Positions 62,419-64,000 of a stretch of DNA of 64,000 bases are shown here, piece after piece. The first letter of the stretch is position 1. Each line of letters starts with the position of its first letter. Below the pieces are notes generated by a model, which saw only the letters and a list, made by a program, of their open reading frames with translations, was not told the origin of the DNA and did not search any database. Source of the DNA: Geomonas subterranea (lineage in GTDB: Bacteria > Desulfobacterota > Desulfuromonadia > Geobacterales > Geobacteraceae); contig NZ_CP077683.1 in the NCBI RefSeq assembly GCF_019063845.1, forward strand, positions 1,302,001 to 1,366,000, read 5' to 3'. The translations under genes and the position numbers were made by a program.

Positions 62419-63405
62419 ATGGAAAAACTCATCTCTGAAATAGCTCAAAGAATCATCGCAGGCGGGTCCATCACCCAGGACGAGGCCGTCCGGCTCTCGG
62501 ACGCCCAAGGCTCGGAACTCTTCGACCTGTACCGCGCCGCCACTCGCGTCAAGGAGCACTTCGTCGGCAACGAGGTGCACCTCTGCTCCATCATCAACGC
62601 CAAGTCCGGCCGTTGCGCCGAAAACTGCGCCTTCTGCGCCCAATCCGCTCACCACACGACGGACGCACCGGTTTACCCGCTGGTCCAGGAAGAGCAGATG
62701 GTGGAATGCGCGAAGACGGCCGAGACCAACGGCTCCGCCTGTTTCGGCATCATCACCAGCGGCACCACGGTCAAGGGGCAGGAACTCGAACAGATATTGG
62801 CCGCATTGCGCCGCATAAGGAAGGAAACCTCCATCCTCCCCTCCTGCTCCCTCGGCATCATCGACGAGGAGACCGCGCTGAAACTCAAGGAAGCCGGGAT
62901 GGACACCTACCACCACAACCTCGAGACCGCGGAGAGCTTCTTCCCCAACATCTGCACCACCCACGAATACCAGGATGACGTCAACACGGTCCGCGCCGTT
63001 AAGAAAGCCGGTGTGAAGGTCTGCTCGGGGGGGATTTTCGGCATGGGCGAGAGCGCCGCGCAGCGCGTCGAGATGGCCTTCACCCTCAAGGACCTGGACG
63101 TAGACTCCGTACCGATGAACTTTCTGAACCCCATCGAGGGAACCAGGCTCGAGGGGGCCAGGAACATCACCGCGCAGGAGTGCCTTAAGACCATCGCCAT
63201 CTACCGCCTGATCCTGCCGGCAAAGAGAATTACCATCTGCGGCGGCCGCGAGAAGAACCTGCGCGACCTGCAGTCCTGGATCTTCTTCGCCGGCGCGAAC
63301 GGCACCATGATCGGCAACTACCTGACCACCCTTGGGCGCAACGTCGACACCGACCTGACCATGTTCAGCGATCTCGGCCTCACCACGGTCATGTGCGCGC
63401 ACTAA
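62419..63405 (+). CDS. bioB: Biotin synthase
   Basis: 328 aa radical SAM enzyme that inserts sulfur into dethiobiotin. SAM-cluster CAENCAFC follows the HLCSIINAKSGR opening; YHHNLETAESF, CSGGIFGMGES and NFLNPIEGTRLEG are BioB signatures. GGAGG lies 7-8 nt before the ATG. Preceded by a BirA-type operator. bioD follows after a spacer that holds two kinds of repeat. Confidence 0.96.
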   Translation: MEKLISEIAQRIIAGGSITQDEAVRLSDAQGSELFDLYRAATRVKEHFVGNEVHLCSIINAKSGRCAENCAFCAQSAHHTTDAPVYPLVQEEQMVECAKTAETNGSACFGIITSGTTVKGQELEQILAALRRIRKETSILPSCSLGIIDEETALKLKEAGMDTYHHNLETAESFFPNICTTHEYQDDVNTVRAVKKAGVKVCSGGIFGMGESAAQRVEMAFTLKDLDVDSVPMNFLNPIEGTRLEGARNITAQECLKTIAIYRLILPAKRITICGGREKNLRDLQSWIFFAGANGTMIGNYLTTLGRNVDTDLTMFSDLGLTTVMCAH

Positions 63406-63440
63406 ACCACGACCGTTTGCCCCCTCGCTCATAAGGACAT

Positions 63441-63534
63441 CCCCTCTCCCCCCGGGAGAGGGTGGCCGCAGGTCGGGTGAGGGAGACGCCGTTACCATCC
63501 GGTACATCCCTCTCCCAGAGGGAGAGGGATGGGG
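63441..63534. repeat. Palindromic element between bioB and bioD
   Basis: CCCTCTCCCCCCGGGAGAGGG then TGGCCGCAGGTCGGGTGAGGG; inverted right unit CCCTCTCCCAGAGGGAGAGGG. Its left unit is nearly the same as at 14458. Confidence 0.78.
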
Positions 63535-63543
63535 CAACCGGCA

Positions 63544-63565
63544 GGGGCGAATGATTATTCGCCCC
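63544..63565. repeat. GGGCGAAT hairpin repeat, copy 3
   Basis: Perfect 9-bp arms GGGGCGAAT/ATTCGCCCC around GATT, followed by TACAG, 34 nt before bioD. Same as the copy at 19949. Confidence 0.8.
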
Positions 63566-63598
63566 TACAGTTGAACCTGACTGAAAGGAAAACAGCAT

Positions 63599-64000
63599 AT
63601 GCCTGCCAAAAGCATCTTCATCACCGGGACCGACACTGGAGTCGGGAAAACCATCGCATCGGCCACCATCGCCATGCTCCTGCGGAAAATGGGGCACAGT
63701 GTCGGCGTCATGAAGCCGGTCACCAGCGGCTGCATCGAGCGCGACGGCGCTCTGGTCTCCGAAGACGCGGAACTCCTCGCCTTTGCCGCCGGCGTTCCGG
63801 TAACGCCGGACTCCGCCACGTACCTGCTCAGGGCGCCCCTTGCCCCTTCCGTTTCCGCCAGCCAGGACAGCGTCCGCATCAGCTTCGACGCCATCAAGGA
63901 GGCCTACCAGAGACTCGCCGCCAACTACGATTTCATCATCGTGGAAGGTGCCGGCGGTTTGATGGTCCCCCTGGCCGGGGGGATGCTGGTGGCAGACCTC
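63599..64000 (+). CDS. bioD: Dethiobiotin synthetase (3' end outside window)
   Basis: 134 codons visible. ATP-dependent carboxylase that closes the ureido ring of biotin before BioB acts. The P-loop GTDTGVGKT at residues 10-18, KPVTSGC, and VEGAGGLMVPL identify it. GAAAGGAAAA precedes the ATG at 63599. Cut by the window edge; no defect seen in the visible part. Confidence 0.93.
   Translation, partial: MPAKSIFITGTDTGVGKTIASATIAMLLRKMGHSVGVMKPVTSGCIERDGALVSEDAELLAFAAGVPVTPDSATYLLRAPLAPSVSASQDSVRISFDAIKEAYQRLAANYDFIIVEGAGGLMVPLAGGMLVADL

Overview
The window looks like a chromosomal segment of a high-GC, diazotrophic, anaerobic delta-proteobacterium, most likely Geobacteraceae (Geobacter or a close relative). 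This rests on the combination of genes: an Mo-nitrogenase cluster with a fused nifEN, sigma-54 promoters followed by ANTAR-type antitermination leaders, an etfBA plus membrane Fe-S/CCG oxidoreductase operon, an NrfA-type pentahaem cytochrome, and an ole hydrocarbon cluster joined to PUFA-synthase-like megasynthases. No sequence search was run, so the species is not claimed.

Layout. (1) 1-19958, plus strand: a lipid/hydrocarbon locus. A PfaA-type synthase (KS-AT-5xACP-KR-DH, 5' end outside the window), a PfaC/Pfa3-type synthase (KS-CLF-AT-two double-hotdog DH), then oleA-oleB-oleC-oleD and an Sfp-type phosphopantetheinyl transferase, mostly overlapping or 2-3 nt apart. Together they can build a polyunsaturated acyl chain, condense two chains head to head and convert the product to a long polyolefin. 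(2) 19999-28484: accessory genes: a three-gene operon ending in a YhaV-like toxin without a PrlF-type partner, an OmpH/Skp-like protein, a DUF2844/DUF3443 pair, a secreted S10 peptidase, a secreted nuclease and an internally triplicated unknown protein. (3) 28447-34542, minus strand: nifB, a GNAT protein, etfB, etfA (with ferredoxin domain) and a membrane Fe-S oxidoreductase. (4) 35024-46869: draG (plus), and on the minus strand nifV, then nifH-nifD-nifK-nifEN-nifX-fdxB-nifX-like-draT. nifH carries the arginine that DraT modifies. nifH and nifB have sigma-54 promoters and leaders with two A1/G4 hexaloop hairpins overlapping an intrinsic terminator; nifV has a sigma-54 promoter and one such hairpin. 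(5) 47322-54178: a lipoprotein, an ABM-domain membrane protein, a DUF1499 protein, a methyltransferase, NrfA and a PAS-GGDEF diguanylate cyclase. (6) 54330-64000: Ppx/GppA, a Na/Pi cotransporter, an IHF/HU protein, a TPR protein, an RlmD-type methyltransferase, infA, efp-epmA, and bioB-bioD behind a BirA-like operator (bioD is cut by the window end).

Short palindromic, C/G-rich repeat elements are scattered through the intergenic spaces. At least eight sites of one broad type and three copies of a GGGCGAAT hairpin can be seen. Palindromes occupy most of the long spacers inside the nif operon.

The most interesting items are the coupled PUFA-synthase/Ole pathway, the readable antitermination leaders of nifH and nifB, the YhaV toxin with an unfamiliar partner, the two DTGS motifs in the DUF3443 protein, and the triplicated unknown protein.
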